DNA of 64,000 bases from Sphingobacteriales bacterium (GCA_018262795.1 JADFDM010000010.1:80355-144354); one strand, 5' to 3'; positions 36,927 through 46,805 are shown, counted from the first letter of the stretch. Numbers and translations: made by a program. The notes: generated by a model not told the origin, from the letters alone.

Positions 36927-39345
36927 CGAAGAACCCATTTCGGCAGAGAGCAGTTTTAATCCGGTTGATGATTTCAATCTCGGGCTGCTAATCTATATTG
37001 TCAATAAGTCAATTGTCTGGTTAGTCCTTTTGGTCATTCTAACAGTGACGGTGGCTTTAGCCTATTTGCGATATGCTCCCAGAATATATGAAGCCTCCAC
37101 CACCTTGATGGTAAAAAAGGAAAAGACAACAGAAATACTGGGAGTAGAACGGCTGGTGAATGATGATGATGCAGAGATTGGTCGCGAAATGCGCTTAATG
37201 ACTTCTCCTTTATTATTGAATAGAGCCATTAGTCAACTGCCTCTGGAAATTGGTTACTATAAAGAGGGGAAAACAAAATTTGTGTTTAGTGAGCTTTATA
37301 CCTCCTCTCCTTTTGAGGTAACCGGCTCTGTGTTAGAGGAGGAGGCGTATAATCTACCTATTTATGTGAAATTAATCAGCAAGACTAAAGTATATATTGG
37401 TTTTACCTTAGATGGAAAAGAGTATGAGAAAACGATAGATACGGGGCAGGTGTTTACCAACAAATTTCTGACCTTTTCGGTGCACCCCAAGCAAAACCCA
37501 TCGGAAGAAATAATGTCTCAGATATACTATTTCAAATTTTTCAACAAAGACGACTTACTATCAGAGATTAGCCATAAACTTCAAATAAAACCTATAGACC
37601 CCAAAACAAAAACGATAGAACTGGTATATGACGACAGAAACCCGGTTCGTGGAAAAGAGATAGTGGAAACCATTGCCAAGGAGTTTATCAAATTTGATTT
37701 AGAGCGGAAAAAGGAAGGTATTATAAATATATTAAGCTTTATAGAAAGTCAAATTGACACCTTCGGAACTTCATTTGACGAGTTTCAGGATTCTATCTCT
37801 AATTTAAAATTAGCACAGGGATATTACGATAAAGGGGATGGCTATTTGGGGGAGCTAAGTGATAAGATAAGCGGCTATGAGCAAAAATTCAGAGATTTTC
37901 AGTTTGACATAGTGCTGCTTAAAAGTTTCATCAGCTACTTAGCTGAAAATCGAGAGTTTTCAAATCTCCCCAGCCTAAGATTTAAAGTGGCACAGAATAA
38001 TTTCTCAGATGCAATAGAGGGTATTAATGCCTTACAAGAGCAACGAAACAACCTTTTGCTACAGGTTACCCCTATGCACCCTGAAGTGCGATTGTTGGAT
38101 CGGCAGATTGAAGAAAGCAAAATCAGATTAAGTTCTGACCTTACTAATGAATTAGGGGGCTTACAAACAGCGTATAACTTAACGCTAAAAGATTACAGAA
38201 AATATTTAGATGAAATTCTTAAAATGCCGAGTCTTAAAAATCGGTTTACTCGCTTAGATAAAATGGCGGATATTAAAAATGATTTTGTACTAAACCTGTA
38301 TGGACAAAAGTCAAACTACTTAATTGCCAGTGCCGGAATTGTATCTGATTATGTGATTCTACAGCAAGCACGGGTTCCGCAAAAACCCATTTCTCCGGAA
38401 GAAACGCTGACTAAAGTTGCCGGAGTTGTCGTGGGGCTATTGTTAGGTTTGATATTGATTGTCGTCAGGTATTTGTTGCACAACACCATCATCTCAACCG
38501 AGGATGTAACAAAGAAAACAAATGCCGCCTTATTAGGTATTATCCCTAGATATAAGGAGGAGTTGGAGCGTTCGCAGATTGTGGTGACTCATGACCCCAA
38601 ATCTACTATCACCGAAGCATTTAGAGGGGTGCGATCGAATCTCCAATTTATTTCGAGTACCAGTGGATCCAAAATGCTCTCTACTACCTCTACCATTCCG
38701 GGAGAGGGCAAAACATTTGTTTCGCTAAACCTCGCTGCCATCCTAAGCCTTCTGAATAAAAAAGTGATTATCCTCGATTTTGATATGCGCAAACCGCGAC
38801 TCGATAAGATTTTTAAAGTGGATAGCTATAAAGGAGTAAGTACTATTTTAAGTGGGCAAACACCTTTCGAGGAGTGTATTTTAGAGTCCGGTGTCCCAAA
38901 TCTGGATTTTATTACTTCCGGCCCCATCCCCCCCAATCCCTCCGAACTGATTCTGCTTCCGAGTTTAAACTTGCTTTTAGAGGATTTAAAAACGAAATAT
39001 GATTACGTGGTGGTAGATACTCCTCCTATTGGATTAGTCACCGATGCTTTGGAAATTTTGCGTATCTCTGACTACCCTATTTATGTGGTACGGGCAGCCT
39101 ATTCTAATAGAGGATTCGTACATAACATTAACCGTATTATCAGTGAAAATAAAATCAAGAATCTCTCCGTCATTATCAATGACTATGGCAGAGGGGCTTC
39201 GGGTTATGGCTCTTATTACGGATACAGTTACGGCTATGGCTATGGTTATGGCTACGGTTATTATGGCAAGAAATACGGAGATGGATATTATACCGATGAA
39301 GAGCAAAAAAAGACAAGTTTTTTACAACGATTTCTTAAAAAATAG
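36916..39345 (+). CDS. Wzc-like polysaccharide co-polymerase and BY-kinase
   Basis: An 809-residue inner-membrane protein with a TTG start that overlaps the wza-like gene. A Wzz domain with flanking membrane helices (about residues 30 and 500) encloses a long coiled periplasmic part. The cytoplasmic kinase has Walker A GEGKT at about 596-600, Walker A' ILDFDMRKPR from 619, and Walker B VVVDTPP near 698-704. The last 45 residues are very rich in Tyr and Gly (YGYGYGYG near residues 770-785), an unusually dense autophosphorylation tail. BY-kinases of this type govern polymer length and export by phosphorylation cycles. Confidence 0.92.
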   Translation: MDNNEEPISAESSFNPVDDFNLGLLIYIVNKSIVWLVLLVILTVTVALAYLRYAPRIYEASTTLMVKKEKTTEILGVERLVNDDDAEIGREMRLMTSPLLLNRAISQLPLEIGYYKEGKTKFVFSELYTSSPFEVTGSVLEEEAYNLPIYVKLISKTKVYIGFTLDGKEYEKTIDTGQVFTNKFLTFSVHPKQNPSEEIMSQIYYFKFFNKDDLLSEISHKLQIKPIDPKTKTIELVYDDRNPVRGKEIVETIAKEFIKFDLERKKEGIINILSFIESQIDTFGTSFDEFQDSISNLKLAQGYYDKGDGYLGELSDKISGYEQKFRDFQFDIVLLKSFISYLAENREFSNLPSLRFKVAQNNFSDAIEGINALQEQRNNLLLQVTPMHPEVRLLDRQIEESKIRLSSDLTNELGGLQTAYNLTLKDYRKYLDEILKMPSLKNRFTRLDKMADIKNDFVLNLYGQKSNYLIASAGIVSDYVILQQARVPQKPISPEETLTKVAGVVVGLLLGLILIVVRYLLHNTIISTEDVTKKTNAALLGIIPRYKEELERSQIVVTHDPKSTITEAFRGVRSNLQFISSTSGSKMLSTTSTIPGEGKTFVSLNLAAILSLLNKKVIILDFDMRKPRLDKIFKVDSYKGVSTILSGQTPFEECILESGVPNLDFITSGPIPPNPSELILLPSLNLLLEDLKTKYDYVVVDTPPIGLVTDALEILRISDYPIYVVRAAYSNRGFVHNINRIISENKIKNLSVIINDYGRGASGYGSYYGYSYGYGYGYGYGYYGKKYGDGYYTDEEQKKTSFLQRFLKK

Positions 39346-39353
39346 TTCAACGA

Positions 39354-40472
39354 TTGGACTTAGATAGTCAATATATTATCATTTTTCTGCTGCTGTTTTA
39401 TATCATCAGCACCTTCTTTTCCTTTTTGATCAACTGGTTGTTTTTGAAATTTTCTTTTAACCTCGGAACCAGAAATCAAGAAGATGCCAGCCGAGTGAGG
39501 TGGGCCAATAATATAAAGCCGGCAATTGGAGGTATTTCATTTTTTATCGTTTTCCTGATATCTATCTCTGTTATCGGTACCTTGCCGCGCGATTCTAATT
39601 ATTATGTACTCGACAAGCGCTTAATAGGGATTATTGCATCCTCCTCTTTGGGCTTTGTGCTCGGCTTGGCTGACGATGCCTATAACACGAATCCCTTGGC
39701 GAAATTTATAGCCCAGTTGTCCTGTGCTTTTATTCTCATTATCTCTGACGTGTACATTAAGGTTTCGGGCAACCCCGCTTTCGACTTTATCATCACTACA
39801 CTTTGGGTCATAGGCCTTATGAATTCGATAAACATGTTGGACAATATGGATGCCATTACTACCACTATCTCTATGAGCATTATAGTTGGATTGATATGCT
39901 TTATTCTCATCGTAGAGCCTAAATTGAGCATGTTTTATTTAGTGATGTTAGTAGGCGTTTTGGGGGCACTCAGCGGTTTTCTGTATTTTAATTGGCATCC
40001 ATCAAAAATATATATGGGAGATACGGGTAGCCAGTTTTTGGGAGTATTCTTAGCCTCTACCAGTATTCTGTTTTTCTGGAACTTCCGAGATGAAGGCTCC
40101 GGAGAATTTATTCAGCTAAAACAGTTTGTAGTGCCGATGTTGCTCTTCATCGTCCCTCTAATAGATACTACAACGGTTACCATTCGCAGATTAATGAAAA
40201 AGCAATCTCCTTTTGTTGGCGGGAAGGATCATATCACCCATCATTTGGCTTATTTGGGTTTGAGTGACCGCATGGTGGCAACGGTCTTAATACTCGTTTC
40301 AGCAATATCCGTTCCTCTGGCGGTTTCTATTGCACTTGGTTGGATTGAGTGGACTTGGATAGTGACCCTCTCTGCTTTCGGGTACTTCTTCCTCCTGTTT
40401 ATCGCTTTTCAAGTTCTATACAACCGGGGTAAAAAGCTAAACCAACAAAAGTTGGCCATGTCTTCCTCCTAA
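39354..40472 (+). CDS. Undecaprenyl-phosphate sugar-1-phosphate transferase (WecA/MraY family)
   Basis: A 372-residue polytopic enzyme with a TTG start 8 bases after the kinase gene. The family motifs are visible: GLADDAYNTN (Asp pair for Mg), NMLDNMDAI (nucleophile region) and YMGDTGSQFLG. It loads a sugar-1-phosphate, usually GlcNAc, onto undecaprenyl phosphate and so starts lipid-linked glycan assembly. The length and about ten membrane helices fit WecA-like enzymes rather than MraY. It ends the plus-strand part of the locus. Confidence 0.92.
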   Translation: MDLDSQYIIIFLLLFYIISTFFSFLINWLFLKFSFNLGTRNQEDASRVRWANNIKPAIGGISFFIVFLISISVIGTLPRDSNYYVLDKRLIGIIASSSLGFVLGLADDAYNTNPLAKFIAQLSCAFILIISDVYIKVSGNPAFDFIITTLWVIGLMNSINMLDNMDAITTTISMSIIVGLICFILIVEPKLSMFYLVMLVGVLGALSGFLYFNWHPSKIYMGDTGSQFLGVFLASTSILFFWNFRDEGSGEFIQLKQFVVPMLLFIVPLIDTTTVTIRRLMKKQSPFVGGKDHITHHLAYLGLSDRMVATVLILVSAISVPLAVSIALGWIEWTWIVTLSAFGYFFLLFIAFQVLYNRGKKLNQQKLAMSSS

Positions 40473-40631
40473 TAAAATTGCTGCTTTATTCCGGCAGGCG
40501 AATTCTACTATTCCGACAATTCATTCTCCACTCATCCTCCTACTATTTTGTTAATGGCAGTATCAAATATTTGCTAAAAAGAAGAAAGCCGCCATCTCTC
40601 CTTTACATTTAGCGAAACAAACAGGAAGGGG

Positions 40632-41120
40632 ATGAAACCTATTCTTCAATCAGACTGGCATCGGTTAGACGGCACTCCCATTCTCCGCCCCATTGCTGAA
40701 GCGGTAGAAAATTCTTTACTGACCGAAGCTGCTGCGGGCAATAAAATTAAAGTTTGCATAGGCACCGATTCGCAAGTGCGGGGTAGCGAAACAGAATTTG
40801 CTACCGTCATTGTTTTTTTGCGGAAAGGTCGTGGGGGATTTATGTTTATCAATAACGAAAAGACCTCCCAAAAGATGACGATAAAAGAGCGCTTGCTTTT
40901 AGAAGTGTCTCGCTCTATCGAGATTGCTTACCACCTGTGTTTTTTGTTCGATAAATACGATACTGAATTAGAGGTTCATGCCGATATTAATACCAATCCC
41001 CGTTTTGGTTCCAACGCTGCTTTGAGTGAGGCAATGGGCTACATTCTTTCTATGGGATTTACGTTTAGAGCCAAGCCCGATGCCCCAGCGGCCAGTTGCT
41101 GCGCCAACTATGTGGTGTAA
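40632..41120 (+). CDS. YkuK-like RNase H-fold protein (DUF458)
   Basis: A 162-residue protein of the DUF458/YkuK family, related by fold to ribonuclease H. It shows IKVCIGTDSQVRGSETEFATVIVFL, where the Asp sits on the first strand, and VHADINTNPRFGSNAALSEAMGYI later. Function is not established for the family. The upstream 159 bases show TACATTTA at about 40608, near the promoter consensus, but nothing firm. It probably forms a single-gene unit. Confidence 0.85.
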   Translation: MKPILQSDWHRLDGTPILRPIAEAVENSLLTEAAAGNKIKVCIGTDSQVRGSETEFATVIVFLRKGRGGFMFINNEKTSQKMTIKERLLLEVSRSIEIAYHLCFLFDKYDTELEVHADINTNPRFGSNAALSEAMGYILSMGFTFRAKPDAPAASCCANYVV

Positions 41121-41228
41121 GGGGCCTTTCTGAAAATAGAAACCGTATTTCGTTTTGCTGTTTGAAAAGAGGAAGACAAAAGCGAGCCTTTTTGCCATTG
41201 TATTTATATTTACAGAATAACTGTGCTT

Positions 41229-41681
41229 ATGAAAAATATTCCGATAGCCATTTTCGCTCTCCTAATAAATTCTGCTTGCATTGCACAAACTTTGCGCATG
41301 GATCAAGTGCCGCCCGCAGCCGCCAATGGGTTTAAGATAAAATTCCCCAACGGGCAGCAACCCGGGTGGAGTAAAGTAGCCTCCGATACTTTTGAAGTTG
41401 GGTTTATAAATGGCAAAAAAGAACAGACTGCCTTGTTTGATGCTACCGGTAAATGGCTGCAAACCGAAACTGAAATAAATTACGGGGCCGCACCTAAGAA
41501 AGTGCAGGATGCTTTTGCTAAAGAGTTGGAGGGGTACCAAATACAATCTGTGTTTGAAATACAAACAGATACCGAATTGACGTACGAGATTATTGCCTTT
41601 AAAGGCCGCACCAATTACGATGCTGTTTTTTCAGCAAAGGGAGAATTGTTGAAGAAAGAGGAGGGGAGTAGCGATGAATAA
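41229..41681 (+). CDS. Secreted PepSY-like domain protein
   Basis: A 150-residue exported protein. A signal peptide (MKNIPIAIFALLINSACIAQ) is followed by the Bacteroidota PepSY-like/BLIP-like pattern of short beta-alpha units: FKIKFPNGQQPGWSKV, FEVGFINGKKEQTALFD and YDAVFSAKGELLKKEE. The role of these periplasmic proteins is unclear; they resemble peptidase inhibitors. I take the ATG at 41229; a GTG at 41223 would add only two residues. It is convergent with the glycosyltransferase gene that ends at 41693. Confidence 0.8.
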   Translation: MKNIPIAIFALLINSACIAQTLRMDQVPPAAANGFKIKFPNGQQPGWSKVASDTFEVGFINGKKEQTALFDATGKWLQTETEINYGAAPKKVQDAFAKELEGYQIQSVFEIQTDTELTYEIIAFKGRTNYDAVFSAKGELLKKEEGSSDE

Positions 41682-41692
41682 TCAGCAAAAAA

Positions 41693-42811
41693 TTATAGCG
41701 ACTCATACACCGCCATCGTTTTCGCTGCAAACACTTTGTCTGTCATAGTTTGTGCGTGCGCATAACCTTCCAAAATCATCTTGTCGCGCAGTGTTGAATG
41801 CTTCAACACCTGCAAAATTTTATCGGCCAAGTCTTCGCGCTGTAATGGATCTGCAAATAATGAATGAGGCCCTGCTGCTTCTTCAATAGCTCCTCCTTTA
41901 GTAGCAACCACCGGAATTTTTGAAAACAAGGCCTCTAATACCGGTGCTCCAAATCCTTCCAATAAACTCGGGAACACAAAAAGGTCGGCAGCGCGATACA
42001 CCTCCGGCAGGTCATCATTGCTGATGTTGGAAATAATATGAACTCGCTTCTGCAAATTCTTTTTGGCAATCAACTCGGTTAGTTCGGGCTGCAAAACCCC
42101 GCTGCCTACCAGCACTAAATCCTGTTCTATTTCATCCTTTAGCAAGTTAAAAGATTCAAGAAGCGTTTTCTGATTTTTTCGAGGAAAGAAAGAGCCTACA
42201 TTCAGTATATACTTTACCGGCAGCTTATACTTGCGCAGGATTTCATCCACAGGCAGTCGGGTTTCTGATTCTTGAAACCCGATTGCTACGCTCGGATAAA
42301 TGACTTCTATTTTATCTTCCTTTACGCCATACATTTCCACCAAGTCGCGCTTTGTTTCTTGGCTCACCGCAATTATTTTATGAGCCTGTGTGGCTGCATA
42401 CCGAGTCTTCATTTCATAAATCTTCCGATCTATCCAAGGGTATTGCTCCGTGTGTTTTAGAAAAATTAAATCGTGAATAGTCACCACACTTTTAATTCTT
42501 GTATTGCGAATACCAAAGGGTAGTTCATTGCTTAATCCGTGGTACACATCAGGACGCTCTCTCCACAAATCGTCTTTAATACCAAATGAACGCCAAGCTG
42601 AATGAAAAATCTGTTGAAACTTTCCTTCGGGGAAAAACAGTTTAAACTCTCCGGTGAGTAGATGAAAGAATTCATCCTTTGCATGGGGGGAAAACAGCAA
42701 GTATTCATTCTCCGGAAAATCGCGCATCAACGCATGGAGCAAAATGCGCGCGTGATTCCCTAAGCCGGTAGCGTTATTCAAAGCTCGCTTGGCATCCAAT
42801 GCTATTCTCAC
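41693..42811 (-). CDS. Family 4 glycosyltransferase
   Basis: A 372-residue GT-B enzyme. MRIALDAKRALNNATGLGNHAR begins the acceptor domain, VTIHDLIFLKHTEQYPW is typical of mannosyl/rhamnosyl GT4 enzymes, and ILNVGSFFPRKNQKTLLESF plus PSLLEGFGAPVLEALFSKIPVVA mark the donor domain with its E-x7-E motif. It overlaps the upstream GT2 gene by 4 bases and ends a three-gene minus-strand unit with the O-antigen-ligase-like gene. It probably acts on lipopolysaccharide core or O-chain. Confidence 0.9.
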   Translation of the reverse strand: MRIALDAKRALNNATGLGNHARILLHALMRDFPENEYLLFSPHAKDEFFHLLTGEFKLFFPEGKFQQIFHSAWRSFGIKDDLWRERPDVYHGLSNELPFGIRNTRIKSVVTIHDLIFLKHTEQYPWIDRKIYEMKTRYAATQAHKIIAVSQETKRDLVEMYGVKEDKIEVIYPSVAIGFQESETRLPVDEILRKYKLPVKYILNVGSFFPRKNQKTLLESFNLLKDEIEQDLVLVGSGVLQPELTELIAKKNLQKRVHIISNISNDDLPEVYRAADLFVFPSLLEGFGAPVLEALFSKIPVVATKGGAIEEAAGPHSLFADPLQREDLADKILQVLKHSTLRDKMILEGYAHAQTMTDKVFAAKTMAVYESL

Positions 42812-43563
42812 CGTAGTTTGAGTTTAATAGCCCGAAAATACTTTTGAAAAACTTCGCGGCTTTGATGATAACAAATAGTAAAGCCCACTGCTCCATCGGT
42901 GAACCCAAGTTTGAAAAAATAGTTGCGCATAAACTTAAACGGAGCGCTGAAAAGCATTTTGGGCAGCAGCCATAGCACGCTTCGCTGTTTGAGATGTTGT
43001 GCGCTGATGGCGGCAAATTTCTCGCGCTGTTCTAAAAATGATTCACGAGTGGGATAGGTGTAGTGCAGAATATCTCCGGCTAAGTGTCGAAGGGATCCCC
43101 CCGCCTTGAGTTCAAACTTATCATGCGGATTAATACCTGCCCATTCCCCTTTGTTTCGGTTCCACAAGCGCAACTTGGTATCGGGGTACCAACCACAGGT
43201 TTTTATCGCACGCTCGCAATAAAAGTTTAAGCGATTCATGGTGTAGCCGTCTGCATCAAAATCTTTCTTCAAAGCCGCAATAGCTTGCTTCAGTGTTTCG
43301 CTAAGCGCCTCATCAGCATCTAATGAAAGCACATAATCAAACATCGCCTGCTCCTTTGCCCAGTTCTTTTGCTGTATATGTCCTTCAAAAATATGCTGCA
43401 CTACCTTGGCTCCGTTTTCTTCTGCAATTTGCTTGGTGCAATCGGTCGAGAAAGAATCTACCACTACTATTTCATCGGCAATACCTTTTACCGAAGCAAT
43501 ACATCGCTCTATTTGCGTTTCCTCATTTCCCGCAATAATGACTACCGAAAGTTTATTCTTCAT
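42808..43563 (-). CDS. Family 2 glycosyltransferase, WaaE/KdtX-like
   Basis: A 251-residue GT2 enzyme with KLSVVIIAGNEETQIERCIASV, EIVVVDSFSTDCT and VLSLDADEALSETL, followed by RLWNRNKGEWAGINPHDKFEL. This compact form matches the lipopolysaccharide core beta-1,4-glucosyltransferase group (WaaE/KdtX). It overlaps both neighbours, by 11 bases with the ligase-like gene and 4 with the GT4 gene, so the three are translated as a unit. Confidence 0.88.
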   Translation of the reverse strand: MKNKLSVVIIAGNEETQIERCIASVKGIADEIVVVDSFSTDCTKQIAEENGAKVVQHIFEGHIQQKNWAKEQAMFDYVLSLDADEALSETLKQAIAALKKDFDADGYTMNRLNFYCERAIKTCGWYPDTKLRLWNRNKGEWAGINPHDKFELKAGGSLRHLAGDILHYTYPTRESFLEQREKFAAISAQHLKQRSVLWLLPKMLFSAPFKFMRNYFFKLGFTDGAVGFTICYHQSREVFQKYFRAIKLKLR

Positions 43564-44797
43564 GCCCCCACTGATTCATCATCAATAAAAGAAAGATAAG
43601 GTAAAAGCCGGTGCCCATTTGCTCTTCGAGACTGTGTTCGGTAAAGAAGGAAGAGAAAAGGCTTAATGAAAAAACCACCGCCAGCCAATGGCGATACAAG
43701 CCGGTAATAAAAAAGGGAACAAAAAATGCGATTAGAAAAAGTATGAAACCGATACTGCCGGTGGTGGCCAGCACCCAAATAAACTGATTGTGCGGAAGGC
43801 GATAGTTTGCGGTAGAAACCAAAGGGTAATCGCGTTGATACAAAGAGGTGCATTCCGCCTGCAAATCTCCGGCACCACATCCAATAAGCGGATATTGCTG
43901 CCAAATGGTTAATCCAATTTTCATGGAAGCCAATCGCATGGCATCGCTGTTGTCGTTTATCTCGCCCTTGCTATACTCTCCCACATCGTACCGCATGTAG
44001 CTAATTTTATTGTGCAGGCTGGGAACTAAAAAATAAGCTGCAATAGGAACCGAAACCGATAGAGCAATAATCGCTGTACCGATCACAAACTTTTTTTCAG
44101 TCACCATAAAGCGAACGGCCAAATACAACAGCCCGATATAAAGAGCCACTAAGCCGCTTCTCACGCTCAAAATGTGCAAAGCAACGAAAGCTACACCCGA
44201 TAGAAATAGCTGTAGATATTTTTCTTTGGGATGGAACAGAAAAAGTTTTTGTTGCAGCAGATAAATGCCACAGAAAAAAGAGAAGCACAGCATCAGCGAA
44301 TAGCGGATGTGGCTGAACGGAATGTCCAGCGCACTGCCGCGCAGAAACGATTCGGTAATGGCAGCGTAATTGCTGTAATAGCCAAAGAGAATAACAATGG
44401 TGCTCACACAAAAGGTAAGCATAAAGCCATAGAGAATCAGCGTAAAAGATTTTTTGCTTAGTTGTTTTAATCCTGCAAAAGCGATGGGCAGCACGAGATA
44501 AGGGAGTTTAATGCGCACCCATTTCAGCCAGTCGGCTTTATCCGCTGAGTAAAGCCCCGAAAGCAACACTATGAAAAAGAAGAAGGAAAGAATCCAAAGT
44601 TCCGGACACTTAAAGTAACGCAAAAAAATTTTGGGCGGCTGATGTATAAGTGGTGCTATTATTAGAACTATCATGCCAATGCTCACCAAAGCACGAGAGC
44701 AGGTAAAGCCTATAAAAATCAATAGACAGGCCACCACCGCCAGCGCATTCGCAAGATTATCAGAAAGGAATTGTTTGGTATAAACGCGGATATTCAC
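43553..44797 (-). CDS. O-antigen ligase / polymerase-like membrane protein
   Basis: A 414-residue protein with about eleven membrane segments and one larger periplasmic loop (residues about 265-325) containing IGCGAGDLQAE and NYRLPHNQFIWVLATTGSIG. That loop motif, with its His and the following Trp, is typical of the Wzy_C/O-antigen ligase superfamily. It could join O-chain to lipid A core (WaaL) or polymerise repeat units; the two cannot be told apart by sequence alone. It is first in the unit that also encodes a WaaE-like and a GT4 enzyme, which favours a lipopolysaccharide role. Confidence 0.82.
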   Translation of the reverse strand: MNIRVYTKQFLSDNLANALAVVACLLIFIGFTCSRALVSIGMIVLIIAPLIHQPPKIFLRYFKCPELWILSFFFFIVLLSGLYSADKADWLKWVRIKLPYLVLPIAFAGLKQLSKKSFTLILYGFMLTFCVSTIVILFGYYSNYAAITESFLRGSALDIPFSHIRYSLMLCFSFFCGIYLLQQKLFLFHPKEKYLQLFLSGVAFVALHILSVRSGLVALYIGLLYLAVRFMVTEKKFVIGTAIIALSVSVPIAAYFLVPSLHNKISYMRYDVGEYSKGEINDNSDAMRLASMKIGLTIWQQYPLIGCGAGDLQAECTSLYQRDYPLVSTANYRLPHNQFIWVLATTGSIGFILFLIAFFVPFFITGLYRHWLAVVFSLSLFSSFFTEHSLEEQMGTGFYLIFLLLMMNQWGHEE

Positions 44798-44879
44798 GGA
44801 TGGAGTAAAAACTGTTTATTATTCACCGGTATCTCTCATATCTTCACCCACAAACATACAAGAGTTGAGCAGTAAAACG

Positions 44880-45740
44880 ATGGATGATTATAAAACACTG
44901 GCTCGTACCATTTCATTAGTGGAAAACGAAGCGGAAGGCTTTGAAAAGGTTCTTCAGCAACTGCAACCTAAGCCTATACCGATAATCGGATTTACAGGTC
45001 CTCCGGGAGCCGGTAAAAGCACGCTGCTAAACGCAGTGGTGGAAGTTTTATTGGCAGGTGGAAAGAAAATAGGATTGATATTGGTAGATCCTTCCTCTCC
45101 GTTCAACTTCGGTGCGCTTTTGGGTGACCGCCTCCGACTCACCGCTCACTTTACGCATCCGAATCTGTTTATCCGTTCCATTGCTACACGCGGATCGCTG
45201 GGTGGCTTGAGCGATAAAATCATTGAAATCAGCGAAGTAATGGCGAGCTATCCCTTCGATTATATTTTTATTGAAACCGTAGGCGTAGGGCAAAGCGAAG
45301 TAGAGATAGCCGGCTTGGCCGACATCACCGTAGTTATTCTTGTTCCCGAGTCAGGTGATTCTGTGCAGGCTATGAAAGCCGGGTTGATGGAAATTGCCGA
45401 TGTATTTGTCATTAATAAAGCAGATAGAGCCGATGCGGATATTGTGGCTAATTCTCTTTCGCATCAGTTGCGGATGAATGGCAAAACTGACATTCCGATT
45501 TTAAAAACGGTAGCTGTAGAATCAAAAGGAATCAAAGAATTGCTGAACGCGATTGCCAATATTCATCAATCAAATAGAAACCCGGAACGAAAACAAATGC
45601 TGATGGCAGAGAAAGCACTGCGAATAATTGCCAAACACAAAATGAAAGAAATTAATAGAGATGAACTACAGCGCGAATTGAAGGAAGAAATGCAAAAAGA
45701 CAATTTTAATCTGTACTCCTTTGTAAAGCGTTTTATTTAA
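44880..45740 (+). CDS. meaB: MeaB-like GTPase, methylmalonyl-CoA mutase chaperone
   Basis: A G3E-family P-loop GTPase of about 286 residues. The P-loop GPPGAGKS lies at about residues 40-47; VDPSSPFNFGALLGDRLRL and FIETVGVGQSEVEIA are MeaB/ArgK markers, and INKAD is the guanine-specificity motif. MeaB guards methylmalonyl-CoA mutase from inactivation and aids cobalamin loading. Neither mutase subunit is in the window. I prefer the ATG at 44880; the frame also allows a TTG at 44865. Confidence 0.88.
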   Translation: MDDYKTLARTISLVENEAEGFEKVLQQLQPKPIPIIGFTGPPGAGKSTLLNAVVEVLLAGGKKIGLILVDPSSPFNFGALLGDRLRLTAHFTHPNLFIRSIATRGSLGGLSDKIIEISEVMASYPFDYIFIETVGVGQSEVEIAGLADITVVILVPESGDSVQAMKAGLMEIADVFVINKADRADADIVANSLSHQLRMNGKTDIPILKTVAVESKGIKELLNAIANIHQSNRNPERKQMLMAEKALRIIAKHKMKEINRDELQRELKEEMQKDNFNLYSFVKRFI

Positions 45741-45767
45741 TGTTGCACGCTACGGTACTTGCCCTTC

Positions 45768-46805
45768 ATGATTACAACTATTGATATTGCTGCTTTTCTA
45801 TCCCAATCACAGGGGCAACTCACACTCGATGTGCGCTCTGAAGCAGAATACAATTATGGCCACATTCCACAGGCTACTCATCTGCCACTCTTTAATAATG
45901 AGGAAAGAAAAATTGTGGGAACTACCTACAAGCAGTCGAGTCGAAATGAGGCCATTCTGGTGGGTTTAGATATGGTAGGAAAAAAGATGAGTGAGTTTGT
46001 GCGCTTCGTGCAGCCATTAGTAAAAGAGAACAAAATATTTATTCATTGCTGGCGAGGCGGTATGCGCAGTGGCAGCATGGCATGGCTGTTTGATTTATTC
46101 GGATATGAAGTTTATCTCTTAAAAGGAGGCTACAAAAGCTATCGCCATTTGGTAACAGAAACACTGGCGCTTCCTTATTCATACATAGTGGTTGGCGGAA
46201 AAACAGGAAGCGGGAAAACCGAGGTCTTGCACAAGTTGAGAGAAGCCGGTGAACAAATATTAGATCTGGAAGGATTGGCAAATCACAAAGGTTCAGCCTT
46301 CGGAATGTTGGGGCAAGCCGCTCAACCTTCCACCGAACATTTTGAAAATCTTCTTCACCTCGAATTATCAAAAATGGATCGCAACAAACGGATATGGGTA
46401 GAAGATGAAAGCAAGAAAATAGGAACGGTTGTGCTGGACAACCAGTTTTGGCACAACATCAAACATTCGCGCTTGATGATTCTGGAACTCCCTACTCAGA
46501 TAAGAGTAAAACGCTTGGTAGCCGACTACGCAGAAAATCAAACAGAAGGATTAAAACAATCGCTCACCAACATCAAAAAAAAGCTGGGAGGGCTTGAATG
46601 GATGCAAGCGATGGAAGCCTTGGAACGAAACGATTTTGAAACCACTGCCGGCATCGCACTTCATTATTACGACAAAACCTACGAGCATTGTATTACACAA
46701 AAAGAAACGAAAGAAATTTATCGCTTTGCTTTTACTGAAGACGATATGATATCAATTGTTTTCACTTTGATAAAAGAAGCGGATAGACAAGATGGAAAAG
46801 GTTAA
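45768..46805 (+). CDS. selU: tRNA 2-selenouridine synthase
   Basis: A protein of about 345 residues (SelU/MnmH) that replaces sulfur by selenium at the wobble uridine of some tRNAs. The N-terminal rhodanese domain has Cys94 in FIHCWRGGMRSG; the second half carries the P-loop GKTGSGKT at about 144-151 and the family segment LEGLANHKGSAFG. I start at the ATG at 45768; a TTG at 45759 is possible. Its end overlaps selD by 14 bases, so enzyme and selenium donor are made together. Confidence 0.92.
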   Translation: MITTIDIAAFLSQSQGQLTLDVRSEAEYNYGHIPQATHLPLFNNEERKIVGTTYKQSSRNEAILVGLDMVGKKMSEFVRFVQPLVKENKIFIHCWRGGMRSGSMAWLFDLFGYEVYLLKGGYKSYRHLVTETLALPYSYIVVGGKTGSGKTEVLHKLREAGEQILDLEGLANHKGSAFGMLGQAAQPSTEHFENLLHLELSKMDRNKRIWVEDESKKIGTVVLDNQFWHNIKHSRLMILELPTQIRVKRLVADYAENQTEGLKQSLTNIKKKLGGLEWMQAMEALERNDFETTAGIALHYYDKTYEHCITQKETKEIYRFAFTEDDMISIVFTLIKEADRQDGKG

